Source: a virus
IMG/VR virus record: IMGVR_UViG_3300033145_000996
Span: 1 to 37,427 of that record
Length of the DNA stretch: 37,427 nucleotides
Direction: 5' to 3' (one strand)
Part shown: in pieces, positions 30,850-37,286 of the stretch
Position numbering within the stretch: the stretch's first letter is position 1
Layout: each line of letters begins with the position of its first letter
The notes under the pieces: generated by a model
What the model saw: only the letters and a program-made list of their open reading frames with translations
The model's database searches: none
Told to the model about the DNA's origin: nothing
Position numbers and translations under genes: made by a program

Positions 30850-30868
30850 AAGACTCCTTCTGGGCAAC

Positions 30869-30913
30869 AAAAAAAGGCAGCAAGTAAGGTGGTAAGCCCT
30901 TACCGGCTGCCTT
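30869..30913 (-). terminator. Intrinsic terminator upstream of portal
   Basis: On the minus strand an 8-bp stem (30913-30906 with 30881-30874) encloses a 6-bp stem (30903-30898 with 30889-30884). The hairpin runs directly into seven T (30875-30869). It lies about 20 bases before the portal start, inside a leader that also holds the palindrome AGCTGGCCAGCT. It should reduce or gate transcription from the packaging genes into the rest of the late block. Confidence 0.75.
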
Positions 30914-30961
30914 ATATTTGTTCTTAGCACCTTCAAGCTGGCCAGCTATCAGGTGAACCCG

Positions 30962-31162
30962 TTATTTAGAATTTATTTTATTCCAAGCCTTCTCTAATTT
31001 ACCATCTCCCCAGTCGTATATCGACACTTGCCTGCCACAACTGCACGAAAGCACAGGAGCATATTCGCCGTGCCCCCGACATTCCGAACCAACTGTCGGT
31101 TTAGTAGTATTGCCACATATACACGAAGCCAATAAATTAAGATTTATCCCAAATTGCGTCAT
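30962..31162 (-). CDS. Zinc-ribbon-like small protein (Lar-like), N-terminus cut by a stop
   Basis: The 66-residue frame has CICG, then C-x18-CSCG-type cysteines, and a C-terminal KLEKAWNKI. This resembles the Cys pairs and closing A-W-N of the Lar restriction-alleviation family, though the first pair is spaced unusually. The same frame continues upstream of its ATG without interruption to an in-frame TGA at 31186-31184, and beyond it to an ATG at 31240 (see the 18-codon frame). The original product was probably about 92 residues. Role uncertain. Confidence 0.5.
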   Translation of the reverse strand: MTQFGINLNLLASCICGNTTKPTVGSECRGHGEYAPVLSCSCGRQVSIYDWGDGKLEKAWNKINSK

Positions 31163-31183
31163 ACCTTTGGCTTTGTCACGCCT

Positions 31184-31240
31184 TCACTGTGAAGCGGCCT
31201 TGTTGGCTTCCTTCTGCTTGTTCTGGTCTTTATATGGCAT
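31184..31240 (-). pseudogene. 18-codon N-terminal fragment of the Lar-like gene
   Basis: MPYKDQNKQKEANKAASQ starts in a TAATG overlap with the large terminase stop (31242-31238) and ends at TGA. The 'MPYKD-x-x-K-Q-K-E' opening is common at N-termini of phage proteins whose next part is basic; here RRDKAKGMTQFG follows in the same frame after the TGA. This looks like a nonsense-split gene. Genuine termination with re-initiation at 31162, or stop read-through, are alternatives. Confidence 0.5.
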
Positions 31241-32853
31241 TATCTCGCTAATATCCGCCCTAAACCTCTTGTCAGTATATGGTTATCGTAGCTACTCTTG
31301 CCCAGTTTAGTCTCTAAATTACCAGCTATGGGCGTTGTAGAGCCTAATCTCTTTCCGTTGATGGTCTCAGTCAGCCATACCATTCCTAATCCCTGAAAGG
31401 CATCACTACCATCAGCACTCCAGTCATCCTCTGGTTTATCATTGAACCGTTGAGCGTCACCATCCCACTCATAACGATAGAAACCTAAACACTTTATGAG
31501 CCTTGTGGTGTTCTGGGTATCAAAGAAGCAATGGGGGAATATCTGCCTTGCTGCCTGAATACTATCAGCTTTACTTAGTGTCCTCGGCACACGGATAACC
31601 CTGTTGACATCCAATAACTCGCCTATTGTATCCAATAAGGGCGTTCCAGTCTCCATACTGCGCTTGCTAACATCGTGCGGGACGTAGTGTTTAGCGTAAA
31701 GATAAGGCTTGTCCTTAACGACCTTACAATGATAAACAATGCCTCTACTGGCCTCCTCGTGGTAGTCTATGACGTGAACTTTCTCGCCTATGAATTGAAC
31801 GAAGATAATCGCTGTCGGATGCCCAATTCCTAAGTCCCAGAAGGTATAAACCGGCTGCGTAGCCCTGTAAGGCAGGAATCTTATCCTCCCGTCTGTCCTT
31901 ACCTTCTCTAACTCTATCCCGAATACAGCCCCTTCGACAGACTGCTCGAATGCCTCAGCAGGATATGAAGGATGCTCCCGCTTCATAAGTCTGCCTAAGC
32001 CCATAGCCCCATCACGGGTCAGGGCATACCAGGCTTGCTTCTGGTCGTTAAGGTCTATATCGTAATTATCCTTCAATTCCTTGAAATACCGCTTTAAGGC
32101 ATCGGAAACAACTATTCCCTCTGGTTCAGTCTCGTTCTTATCATCCTTGAACCAGGGATAGAAATGAAATCGACACTGCTTCTTGTTGAGCTTGATACCC
32201 TGCTTCTCTCTGGCTGTATCAGCCTGAGCCTGTTGGCAGGCATCGTAAAAATCACCCGCCCCGCCGTCTGCCGTGCTCTCGTCAAAATAGTAACTGCCTT
32301 CGTGCAGAGCTGGCATAGTGCCCGTTTTAAGCTCTTCCGCCTTTTTAGGATACTTTGCACACATCTTGCCGTGTTCGGATACGTGCAAAGCTCTCAAGGT
32401 GCTTGAACGCATCGACGTTGCTACCCTTAACCAGCTATTGTTGGCCAGTTTAAGCTCATTAGCGTCACACTTTAAGGCTGGAATACGCTCTAATATCACC
32501 GGAGGCAGGTTTTCATACGGATACTTGATTTTAGTGGCGAATATGTGCTGAACGTCTTTAAGCGTATGAGCTACTATCCCAGCCTCGATATTGTCGTTCC
32601 ATAAACACAAGTCTAACATAAGTAAGTCAATAAGTGTGCTGAAGCCGTGCTGCCGGCTCTTTAAGAGTAAGTTCCAATACCACATATCCTTATAAAATCT
32701 ATCCTGCATCGGCCGCATCTTGAATTTGACACGGTTAGACTGCTCGTCAATAATCCAATACAGGTTGTTAAGCCGCCAGTATGGGTCATGTAGCTGCAAT
32801 TCGTCAAAACCCTTTTTAGTCTTATTCTTTAATTTGCAAGCCTGTGCCGTCAC
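31240..32853 (-). CDS. terL: Terminase large subunit
   Basis: The 537-residue protein uses a GTG start (32853-32851) with AAGGA about 8 bases upstream. The ATPase domain shows a deviant Walker A, KSRQHGFST (65-73), Walker B ending in ALHVSE (155-160) and a DEST coupling motif (191-194). The nuclease domain has TFWDLGIGHPTA (Asp340), a PHD segment and DDWSADGSDAFQ near residue 490, the acidic metal-binding set of terminase nucleases. It packages DNA into the procapsid through the portal. The small terminase gene overlaps its start by 32 bases. Confidence 0.9.
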   Translation of the reverse strand: MTAQACKLKNKTKKGFDELQLHDPYWRLNNLYWIIDEQSNRVKFKMRPMQDRFYKDMWYWNLLLKSRQHGFSTLIDLLMLDLCLWNDNIEAGIVAHTLKDVQHIFATKIKYPYENLPPVILERIPALKCDANELKLANNSWLRVATSMRSSTLRALHVSEHGKMCAKYPKKAEELKTGTMPALHEGSYYFDESTADGGAGDFYDACQQAQADTAREKQGIKLNKKQCRFHFYPWFKDDKNETEPEGIVVSDALKRYFKELKDNYDIDLNDQKQAWYALTRDGAMGLGRLMKREHPSYPAEAFEQSVEGAVFGIELEKVRTDGRIRFLPYRATQPVYTFWDLGIGHPTAIIFVQFIGEKVHVIDYHEEASRGIVYHCKVVKDKPYLYAKHYVPHDVSKRSMETGTPLLDTIGELLDVNRVIRVPRTLSKADSIQAARQIFPHCFFDTQNTTRLIKCLGFYRYEWDGDAQRFNDKPEDDWSADGSDAFQGLGMVWLTETINGKRLGSTTPIAGNLETKLGKSSYDNHILTRGLGRILAR

Positions 32854-33328
32854 TGCTTATTTCCTTCATTAAATCAGCTAAAGCATCAGTTACGCCGTGC
32901 TTTGTCTCGCTCTTATCCTGCATATCCGTCAAATTCGTAGCTACAAACTTAAAGCTGTTAGCTGGAGACAGTCCTGACAGGCCTACATCAATCAGCCATT
33001 CCTTCCTAAGTTGTATAGCCTTATTGTAAGCTTGCAGAAAGTCTTTGTGGAATACTGAGCTTTCTTTATCAGCCCAGCTATAAATCGTTCTATAACAGAC
33101 ATTTATAGAATCAGCAAACCTTACAAACGACGGCATCCTTTGGTATTGTCTTTTGCCGTTTACTACTGTCCAGGGTTTAATATCAAAGCAGGCTATTAAC
33201 TGTTCGCAAAATTCAGGCTTGTATTTAGTTGGTGCGCCTGGTTTGGTAGTGTAATTATACTTTTTGGGTGATTTTACCCCCCGATGTTTCTTTTTTTCAA
33301 CATCCTTGTTTTTCATAGTAAACACCAT
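32822..33328 (-). CDS. terS: Terminase small subunit
   Basis: The 168-residue protein contains GAPTKYKPEFCEQLIACFDIKPW, then SFVRFADSINVCYRTIYSWADKESSVFHKDFLQAYNKA (a helix-turn-helix-like DNA-recognition part), then GLSGLSPANSFKFVATNLTDMQDKSE. This is the well-known layout of a common phage small terminase family. Two starts are possible, 33328 and 33316. The predicted transcript start is only 1-3 bases before the first ATG, and neither has a ribosome-binding site, so leaderless translation is likely. It recognises the packaging site. Confidence 0.85.
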   Translation of the reverse strand: MVFTMKNKDVEKKKHRGVKSPKKYNYTTKPGAPTKYKPEFCEQLIACFDIKPWTVVNGKRQYQRMPSFVRFADSINVCYRTIYSWADKESSVFHKDFLQAYNKAIQLRKEWLIDVGLSGLSPANSFKFVATNLTDMQDKSETKHGVTDALADLMKEISSDGTGLQIKE

Positions 33329-33336
33329 TGTTGATA

Positions 33337-33365
33337 ATTATAAACACTTCTTTGAAGTTTGTCAA
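33337..33365 (-). promoter_or_regulatory. Full-consensus sigma70 promoter of the leftward late block
   Basis: On the minus strand TTGACA (33365-33360) and TATAAT (33342-33337) are exactly 17 bases apart, a perfect sigma70/RpoD consensus. The spacer contains the inverted repeat ACTTC-TTT-GAAGT (33346-33358), a likely operator where a bound repressor would block polymerase. It fires into terS and probably the whole late block. Confidence 0.85.
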
Positions 33366-33405
33366 GATATTTTTCACTTTTTTTATTATTTTCCTGATTT
33401 TTCTC

Positions 33406-33434
33406 TTGACTTGTTGATTTATTGACGATATACT
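33406..33434 (+). promoter_or_regulatory. Sigma70-type promoter of the rightward operon
   Basis: TTGACT (33406-33411) and TATACT (33429-33434) are 17 bases apart, 55 bases before the ATG at 33490. It is divergent from the late promoter with about 40 bases between the two -35 boxes, so one regulator could control both. Confidence 0.75.
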
Positions 33435-33489
33435 TTATATAGATGATGAAAGATAATCAACTGAAACCTTAATCAAAGGAGTATGAACA

Positions 33490-33783
33490 ATGGAACATAC
33501 AAAAAGTGATATTGAAACAGCTATTGTTAAAGAACCCTGCGGGTGTCTGATAATGACTGTTGCCAAGCGAACCAAAGGCAACAAAACAAATCTCTCTGGG
33601 TTTAGGATTGAGCATTGCCAACTTCATAAGGCCGCACCGAAGCTGCTGGCTGCGTGTGAGAAATTATATGACATAGAAGAATATCGACGAAAACTATGCA
33701 GAGCCAGTGATTTAAGCTCGCCAGAATTACCATTAAGCGAGATTCAACAAATTGCTAAACAAGCTATCGCAGAAGCGAAATAA
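33490..33783 (+). CDS. Small phage protein, first gene of the rightward operon
   Basis: The 97-residue protein starts behind AAAGGAG (8-base spacing). It has EPCGCLIMTV, then RIEHCQLHKAAPKLLAACEKLYDI, and ends IQQIAKQAIAEAK. The phrase 'Cx-LHKAAPxLLxAC' with a helical C-terminus 'IaeAk' is widespread in small phage proteins found in early and accessory regions; their function is not known to me. The Cys/His residues could bind a metal. Confidence 0.65.
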   Translation: MEHTKSDIETAIVKEPCGCLIMTVAKRTKGNKTNLSGFRIEHCQLHKAAPKLLAACEKLYDIEEYRRKLCRASDLSSPELPLSEIQQIAKQAIAEAK

Positions 33784-33863
33784 GGCATACATTAGCCCTC
33801 AAAGAATTATTTAACGCCTTAGACGGCAAGCAGTTAAGCTGTTTTTGGGCAGAAAGGCTGGAA

Positions 33864-34295
33864 ATGCGATATTTACTCATAATCCTGTTTTTTGTGTCCG
33901 GTTGCATAAGTCAGGCAGATATTGACTACCAGCTCAGCCGATGCCCACAATTCGTCCAAGATAATGTCGGGACGATAGAATACAGGCCGGTCAGTATTCC
34001 ATCTTTACTCCTTATGAACGGAGCTACGCACAAGCCAACCGGCAAGATTTTGCTGTTCGCTTTGGCCGACGAGCATACTATTCTGCACGAGATAGGCCAC
34101 AGCGTCTATTTTAAGACGCCCCACGCTCGATTTGACGCAGATTTCAGGGCAAGGCGGGGATTTATCAGCGTTTGGGCGATTGGCCACTACGAGGCCATAG
34201 CGGAAGCCTTCGTGGAAGGTATGAAAGGTCGGTCAAACCCGAAAATTGACTGTGCAATGAGATTTTTTAACGGAGAATACTATGAAAACAGATAA
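33864..34295 (+). CDS. Lipoprotein zinc metallopeptidase-like protein
   Basis: The 143-residue protein starts behind AAAGGCTGG. Its N-terminus MRYLLIILFFVSGC ends in a lipobox with Cys14, so the product should be lipid-anchored in the envelope. TILHEIGHS (HEIGH at 75-79) is a zinc-metallopeptidase motif, and HYEAIAEAF (Glu110 or Glu114) could give the third ligand as in gluzincins. Substrate unknown. A wall- or surface-acting enzyme, a lysis helper, or a host-modifying lipoprotein expressed in prophage state are possible. It sits in a small operon apart from the structural genes. Confidence 0.65.
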   Translation: MRYLLIILFFVSGCISQADIDYQLSRCPQFVQDNVGTIEYRPVSIPSLLLMNGATHKPTGKILLFALADEHTILHEIGHSVYFKTPHARFDADFRARRGFISVWAIGHYEAIAEAFVEGMKGRSNPKIDCAMRFFNGEYYENR

Positions 34296-34503
34296 AATGC
34301 CAGGTTTTAAGAAAATCAAAGCTATATCACCAATTAAGACATCAGAACAATCAATATATATCGGTGCCTTGCACGTAAATAGAGTAAAAGAAATAGCTGT
34401 CTGGCTGACCCGTGAGCTTAAAAGGCCGGTATCTACGCAAGAGGCCGCTCGGTATGTTATTGATAAATTCTCTTTCGGGAAAAATGACTTTAATCGTTCT
34501 TGA
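34282..34503 (+). CDS. Small basic protein, possible ribbon-helix-helix regulator
   Basis: The 73-residue protein starts 6 bases behind GGAG and overlaps the metallopeptidase gene by 14 bases. After a basic N-terminus, EQSIYIGALHVNRVKEIAVWLTREL and RPVSTQEAARYVIDKF look like a strand, then two helices of a DNA-binding fold. It could bind the operator-like repeat in the late promoter 0.9 kb away. It ends convergently with the YopX-like gene, overlapping 14 bases. Confidence 0.45.
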   Translation: MKTDKMPGFKKIKAISPIKTSEQSIYIGALHVNRVKEIAVWLTRELKRPVSTQEAARYVIDKFSFGKNDFNRS

Positions 34504-34921
34504 CCTTTAATTCAGGGTTGTCGTGGACGTCACTAATGACTTCCAAGTCAAAATAATCATCTTCGCCGCCAGTGCCGGTTGCACCGTAATGTGTGTGAAA
34601 ATATCCATCGTTCAATTCCCATCGCAAGCCACTTTCATCCCACATAAATCCCTTTGGGTAATCTTCGCCCGCATAACGAATAGGAGCTTTGGCAAAAATA
34701 TCCTTGCCATTTTTATCTTTGCGGAGAAACTGGCCGACTGTTTCAGGGATGACTCTAAAGGCCGTGTTTATCTTTAACGATTTGCCATTTGTCATTGACC
34801 AACCACTGCCATATTTCTCTGTCGGAAACACCAAAAGGATATAAGCTACATTGTTTACTTGAAATAGGCACCCATACGCCCACTCCCCATTATCAACCCG
34901 CTTGCCTCTGAATTTACGCAT
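34490..34921 (-). CDS. YopX-family phage protein
   Basis: The 143-residue protein opens MRKFRGKRVDNGEWAYGCLF and later has VIPETVGQF, KDKNGKDIFAKAPI and a C-terminal VISDVHDNPEL. These are the hallmark pieces of the YopX family (R-x-x-K-x-W-Y-G, G-Q-x-T/x-x-D-K-N-G-x-x-I, G-N-x-x-D-N-P-E-L). YopX proteins are common in phages and prophages; their function is unresolved. The start lies behind AAGGTGAAATA, the same leader string that precedes the holin-like gene. Confidence 0.85.
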   Translation of the reverse strand: MRKFRGKRVDNGEWAYGCLFQVNNVAYILLVFPTEKYGSGWSMTNGKSLKINTAFRVIPETVGQFLRKDKNGKDIFAKAPIRYAGEDYPKGFMWDESGLRWELNDGYFHTHYGATGTGGEDDYFDLEVISDVHDNPELKVKND

Positions 34922-34960
34922 TATTTCACCTTTTTTTCCAAAGCCATATCAAGACAATAA

Positions 34961-35320
34961 TTACTTCGATTCCACAGAGACCACAGCCTCCGTTGTCCAA
35001 GATTGGATAGGGTTTACCGTAATATCCCAAGCGAAAATCCTTTTCTTCGGCTCCCAGCATCCATTTATGGGTTCCAAGGAAACCTCGATATGGAATACGC
35101 CTGCGGCCTCCGGCGAGAAGGTAACAATGTCATTCACATCATCTATCACTGTGCCTTGCGGCCAGCTCTCGCCAAGCAGTGTAGTCTCTACAGGCTCATT
35201 GGCATCGTTGACAGATGAAAACTGCGCCCTGAAGACTTCGTTCTGGCACATTTCGTAGTCTGCACCAAGTGCTATTCTCGATAGCAATACCAAAATCAGA
35301 ATTGTTATTAGCTTTTTCAT
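34961..35320 (-). CDS. Secreted small beta-domain protein
   Basis: The 119-residue protein starts behind AAAGGAAAC. MKKLITILILVLLSRIALGA reads as a signal peptide. The rest (residues 21-119) is an Ig/cadherin-like beta domain (FRAQFSSVNDANEPVETTLL ... DIVTFSPEAAGVFHIEVSL ... FAWDITVNPI). Two cysteines could form a disulfide. Possible roles are superinfection exclusion or periplasmic binding. Not recognised. Confidence 0.5.
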   Translation of the reverse strand: MKKLITILILVLLSRIALGADYEMCQNEVFRAQFSSVNDANEPVETTLLGESWPQGTVIDDVNDIVTFSPEAAGVFHIEVSLEPINGCWEPKKRIFAWDITVNPIQSWTTEAVVSVESK

Positions 35321-35322
35321 AA

Positions 35323-35613
35323 TTAGTTTCCTTTCGTCTTTAGAGCCTGTTCAAGCTCAATAATTCGTTCTCGTGCTTTTGCCAATGGAGATTCACAAAA
35401 GTTTTCAGCAGATACCATTATTGATAGACCACTTTCTTCGGCCTGTAATAATGCGGCGATGGGCTGCATCTGTTTCCGTGTTTCAGGAAAATGGTCAGAG
35501 CGAAACAATGCTGATATAAAAGACTTTTCAAACTCTGTTTCAGTCTTAATCTCCAGTGCCCAATCCTGATGATTGTGCCTATTGCCTTTGAATCCAAGAA
35601 AGTCAACTTTCAT
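35323..35613 (-). CDS. Hypothetical phage protein
   Basis: I chose the second ATG (35613, 96 residues, MKVDFLGFKGNRHNHQDWALEI) because AAAGGTG lies 8 bases upstream; the first ATG (35619) is only 2 bases away. After IKTETEFEKSFISALF the chain is helical and ends in a coiled-coil-like KARERIIELEQALKTKG. The tail 'Ar-x-I-x-x-LEqaL' is common in phage accessory proteins. Function unknown. Confidence 0.5.
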   Translation of the reverse strand: MKVDFLGFKGNRHNHQDWALEIKTETEFEKSFISALFRSDHFPETRKQMQPIAALLQAEESGLSIMVSAENFCESPLAKARERIIELEQALKTKGN

Positions 35614-35615
35614 AA

Positions 35616-36200
35616 TCATTCACCTTTCAACGGCTTCGGCTGTCCCCATACTTTCGACAGTAAATAAGCTGACCGGCGAGGGGATATTCTTTTGCTTCTC
35701 TTTGCTTTCAGCCTCAATAAGACCTTTGCCCAGTCGCTTATTTCCGAACACGCCCAGTCGTCAGGATTTTGCACAAGAAAAGGCTGGAGGAAACTGAGAA
35801 CAAATCCATAATCATAGCCAGCACCGACAAGCCTCTGTGCCTCGTCCATAAACACTTCAAAGCGATAATCAGAGACTTCACACTCAATATAGCAATAGCG
35901 TTCGGGGTGCTTACCTAAAACTTCAGACGCAGGGGCGAAGCGGACTCCCTTCCACTTACCCCTTGTAGTTGAGGAGAAGCATTGACCTGCGTATTGTTGG
36001 GTAGCATAGGCATTAACTGTATCAGCAAAATCAATATATCCAAAGTTTCCGTGTTCGTCCGGTATCCACATTTCCTCGTGCGAATATGAGTATCTTAAAA
36101 TGCGCCAATTGTAAAACAGCGCCAAAAAACCTGTCCATATAACTATTGCCCTGCCAACAAAAGAATCCTTGCCTTTATGGAAAACGAACCTAACTTTCAC
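35616..36200 (-). CDS. Permuted papain-like (NlpC/P60, YiiX-type) hydrolase
   Basis: The 194-residue protein has the order seen in permuted papain-fold enzymes: an early His in YSYSHEEMW (His41), a CFSSTTR segment (74-80), GYDYGFVLSF and a late DDWACSEISDW with Cys151. In this family Cys and His form the active site, and members cut peptide, amide or lipid bonds. It may trim peptidoglycan cross-links or act on host lipids. No signal peptide is visible, though residues 13-32 are moderately hydrophobic. It overlaps the HNH-AP2 gene. Confidence 0.6.
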   Translation of the reverse strand: MKVRFVFHKGKDSFVGRAIVIWTGFLALFYNWRILRYSYSHEEMWIPDEHGNFGYIDFADTVNAYATQQYAGQCFSSTTRGKWKGVRFAPASEVLGKHPERYCYIECEVSDYRFEVFMDEAQRLVGAGYDYGFVLSFLQPFLVQNPDDWACSEISDWAKVLLRLKAKRSKRISPRRSAYLLSKVWGQPKPLKGE

Positions 36201-36700
36201 GGCTTCTCCTTTATATTAAAATTAAGACAAGCAAATTCCCCAAACAATTCTAATGCCGCAGAATCATAGGCTCTTGCTGCCTCAATTCGGTTGTCATAAA
36301 GGCCAATGTATTTTTGTTTTCTGTTTAGGCATATTTTGGCCATCCATTGTTTTGTTTTCTTAAACCAAGAAACCCCCTTAAATCCGCTTGAGTTATTTTT
36401 TCTCATAGGCTGATTGTGTTGATTACCAGAGCCATTACAAGCCCTAATGTTTCCTCTGCGGTTATCAAGGCCGTTTCCGTCTTTATGGTCTCCAAGCACG
36501 GTTTTTTGATGTAACAAACCCAAGATGACTCTATGCATTCTGATTCTACGGGGCATATTAACTTCAGATTTCAGCCTATTTCTTACAACGTAAAATGTTT
36601 TTCTGTGCCTACTCGCATACCATTTCCATTGATTGAGCCATTCATAATCTTCATCATCAACTAATGCAAACTTGCCTTGTGTTAATTTGATACGTTTCAT
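36197..36700 (-). CDS. HNH-AP2 homing endonuclease
   Basis: I chose ATG 36700 (167 residues, MKRIKLTQGKFALVDDEDYE) behind AGGAG. The HNH part has His56 (MHRVIL), D71-H72 (GDHKDGNGLDNRRGN) and Asn84. The C-terminal AP2 DNA-binding domain spans about 104-161 (SGFKGVSWFKKTKQWMAKI ... YDNRIEAARAYDSAALELFG). The HNH-AP2 fusion is typical of free-standing homing endonucleases in phages. Its flanking genes overlap its ends by 4 bases, so if it was inserted it has become well integrated. Confidence 0.85.
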   Translation of the reverse strand: MKRIKLTQGKFALVDDEDYEWLNQWKWYASRHRKTFYVVRNRLKSEVNMPRRIRMHRVILGLLHQKTVLGDHKDGNGLDNRRGNIRACNGSGNQHNQPMRKNNSSGFKGVSWFKKTKQWMAKICLNRKQKYIGLYDNRIEAARAYDSAALELFGEFACLNFNIKEKP

Positions 36701-36825
36701 AATGCTATCTCCTGTAATAGCTCCTGAAATAGTTGTGCGGCAGGACGATTCAGGATGTATCGCCTTTTCGGGTTGCATACCCTATCCGCACATATCGGCG
36801 TGTGATATACGAATCTGATTTTCAT
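36697..36825 (-). CDS. Small protein or gene remnant, 42 residues
   Basis: The frame MKIRFVYHTPICADRVCNPK ... LLQEIAL starts in a TAATG overlap with the upstream lipoprotein gene and ends in an ATGA overlap with the HNH-AP2 gene, whose ribosome-binding site lies inside it. The first residues resemble the start of the papain-like protein (MKVRFVFHKG), weakly suggesting a duplicated or interrupted N-terminus. Function unknown. Confidence 0.45.
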   Translation of the reverse strand: MKIRFVYHTPICADRVCNPKRRYILNRPAAQLFQELLQEIAL

Positions 36826-37274
36826 TACGTTATCGGCGGCAAGCCCCTCAATGCTCGAATAATATTCTCAGCAGCCGGCCCCAAAGCCTTTTTGAGTTTT
36901 TCTTCGAGCTTCGTCCAATCATCAGGATTCGATTCCTTGAACGCTTCAATCGCCGCTACAACGGACGCAGTAGTCGAATGATATTGTTCCGCCTCTGACT
37001 TCGCATCGACAAGCTGCGGCTTAATTTTCCTGAAAGCTGCAAGAGCACCTATCAAAATGGCCGCAAGGCCAGCAGGTATTAAGCCTGGCCAGATAACACT
37101 TAAAGCCATTAGGACGGTTATGCCGGTCTCGACATACTTCTCGACTTCTGCCGCCTTTTCAGCATCGAGGGCATACTGTGTTTCGCCCGATGCTGGGTCG
37201 GTTGACTCGACACAGCCCGTCAGACCAACCGACAGCACAACAGCTAACAATAATACTTTGAACCACTTTTTCAT
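36825..37274 (-). CDS. Lipoprotein with one membrane segment and coiled coil
   Basis: The 149-residue protein starts behind AAAGGAC. MKKWFKVLLLAVVLSVGLTGC ends in a lipobox with Cys21. A hydrophobic stretch (about 52-82, TVLMALSVIWPGLIPAGLAAILIG) and a charged helical tail (KIKPQLVDAKSEAEQYHSTTASVVAAIEAF ... GPAAENIIRALRGLPP) follow. Proteins of this plan occur near phage lysis genes, so a unimolecular-spanin or holin-accessory role is possible. The ribosome-binding site overlaps the upstream stop region. Confidence 0.6.
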   Translation of the reverse strand: MKKWFKVLLLAVVLSVGLTGCVESTDPASGETQYALDAEKAAEVEKYVETGITVLMALSVIWPGLIPAGLAAILIGALAAFRKIKPQLVDAKSEAEQYHSTTASVVAAIEAFKESNPDDWTKLEEKLKKALGPAAENIIRALRGLPPIT

Positions 37275-37286
37275 TTTTCTGTCCTT

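Noticed and set aside
29057-30883. Portal starting at 30883
   Set aside because: The first residues from that start are encoded by terminator hairpin and ribosome-binding-site sequence; the ATG at 30849 behind AAGGAG is the evident original start.
31184-31186. TGA reassigned as a sense codon
   Set aside because: TGA ends many other genes here, often in ATGA or TGATG overlaps, so the standard code applies.
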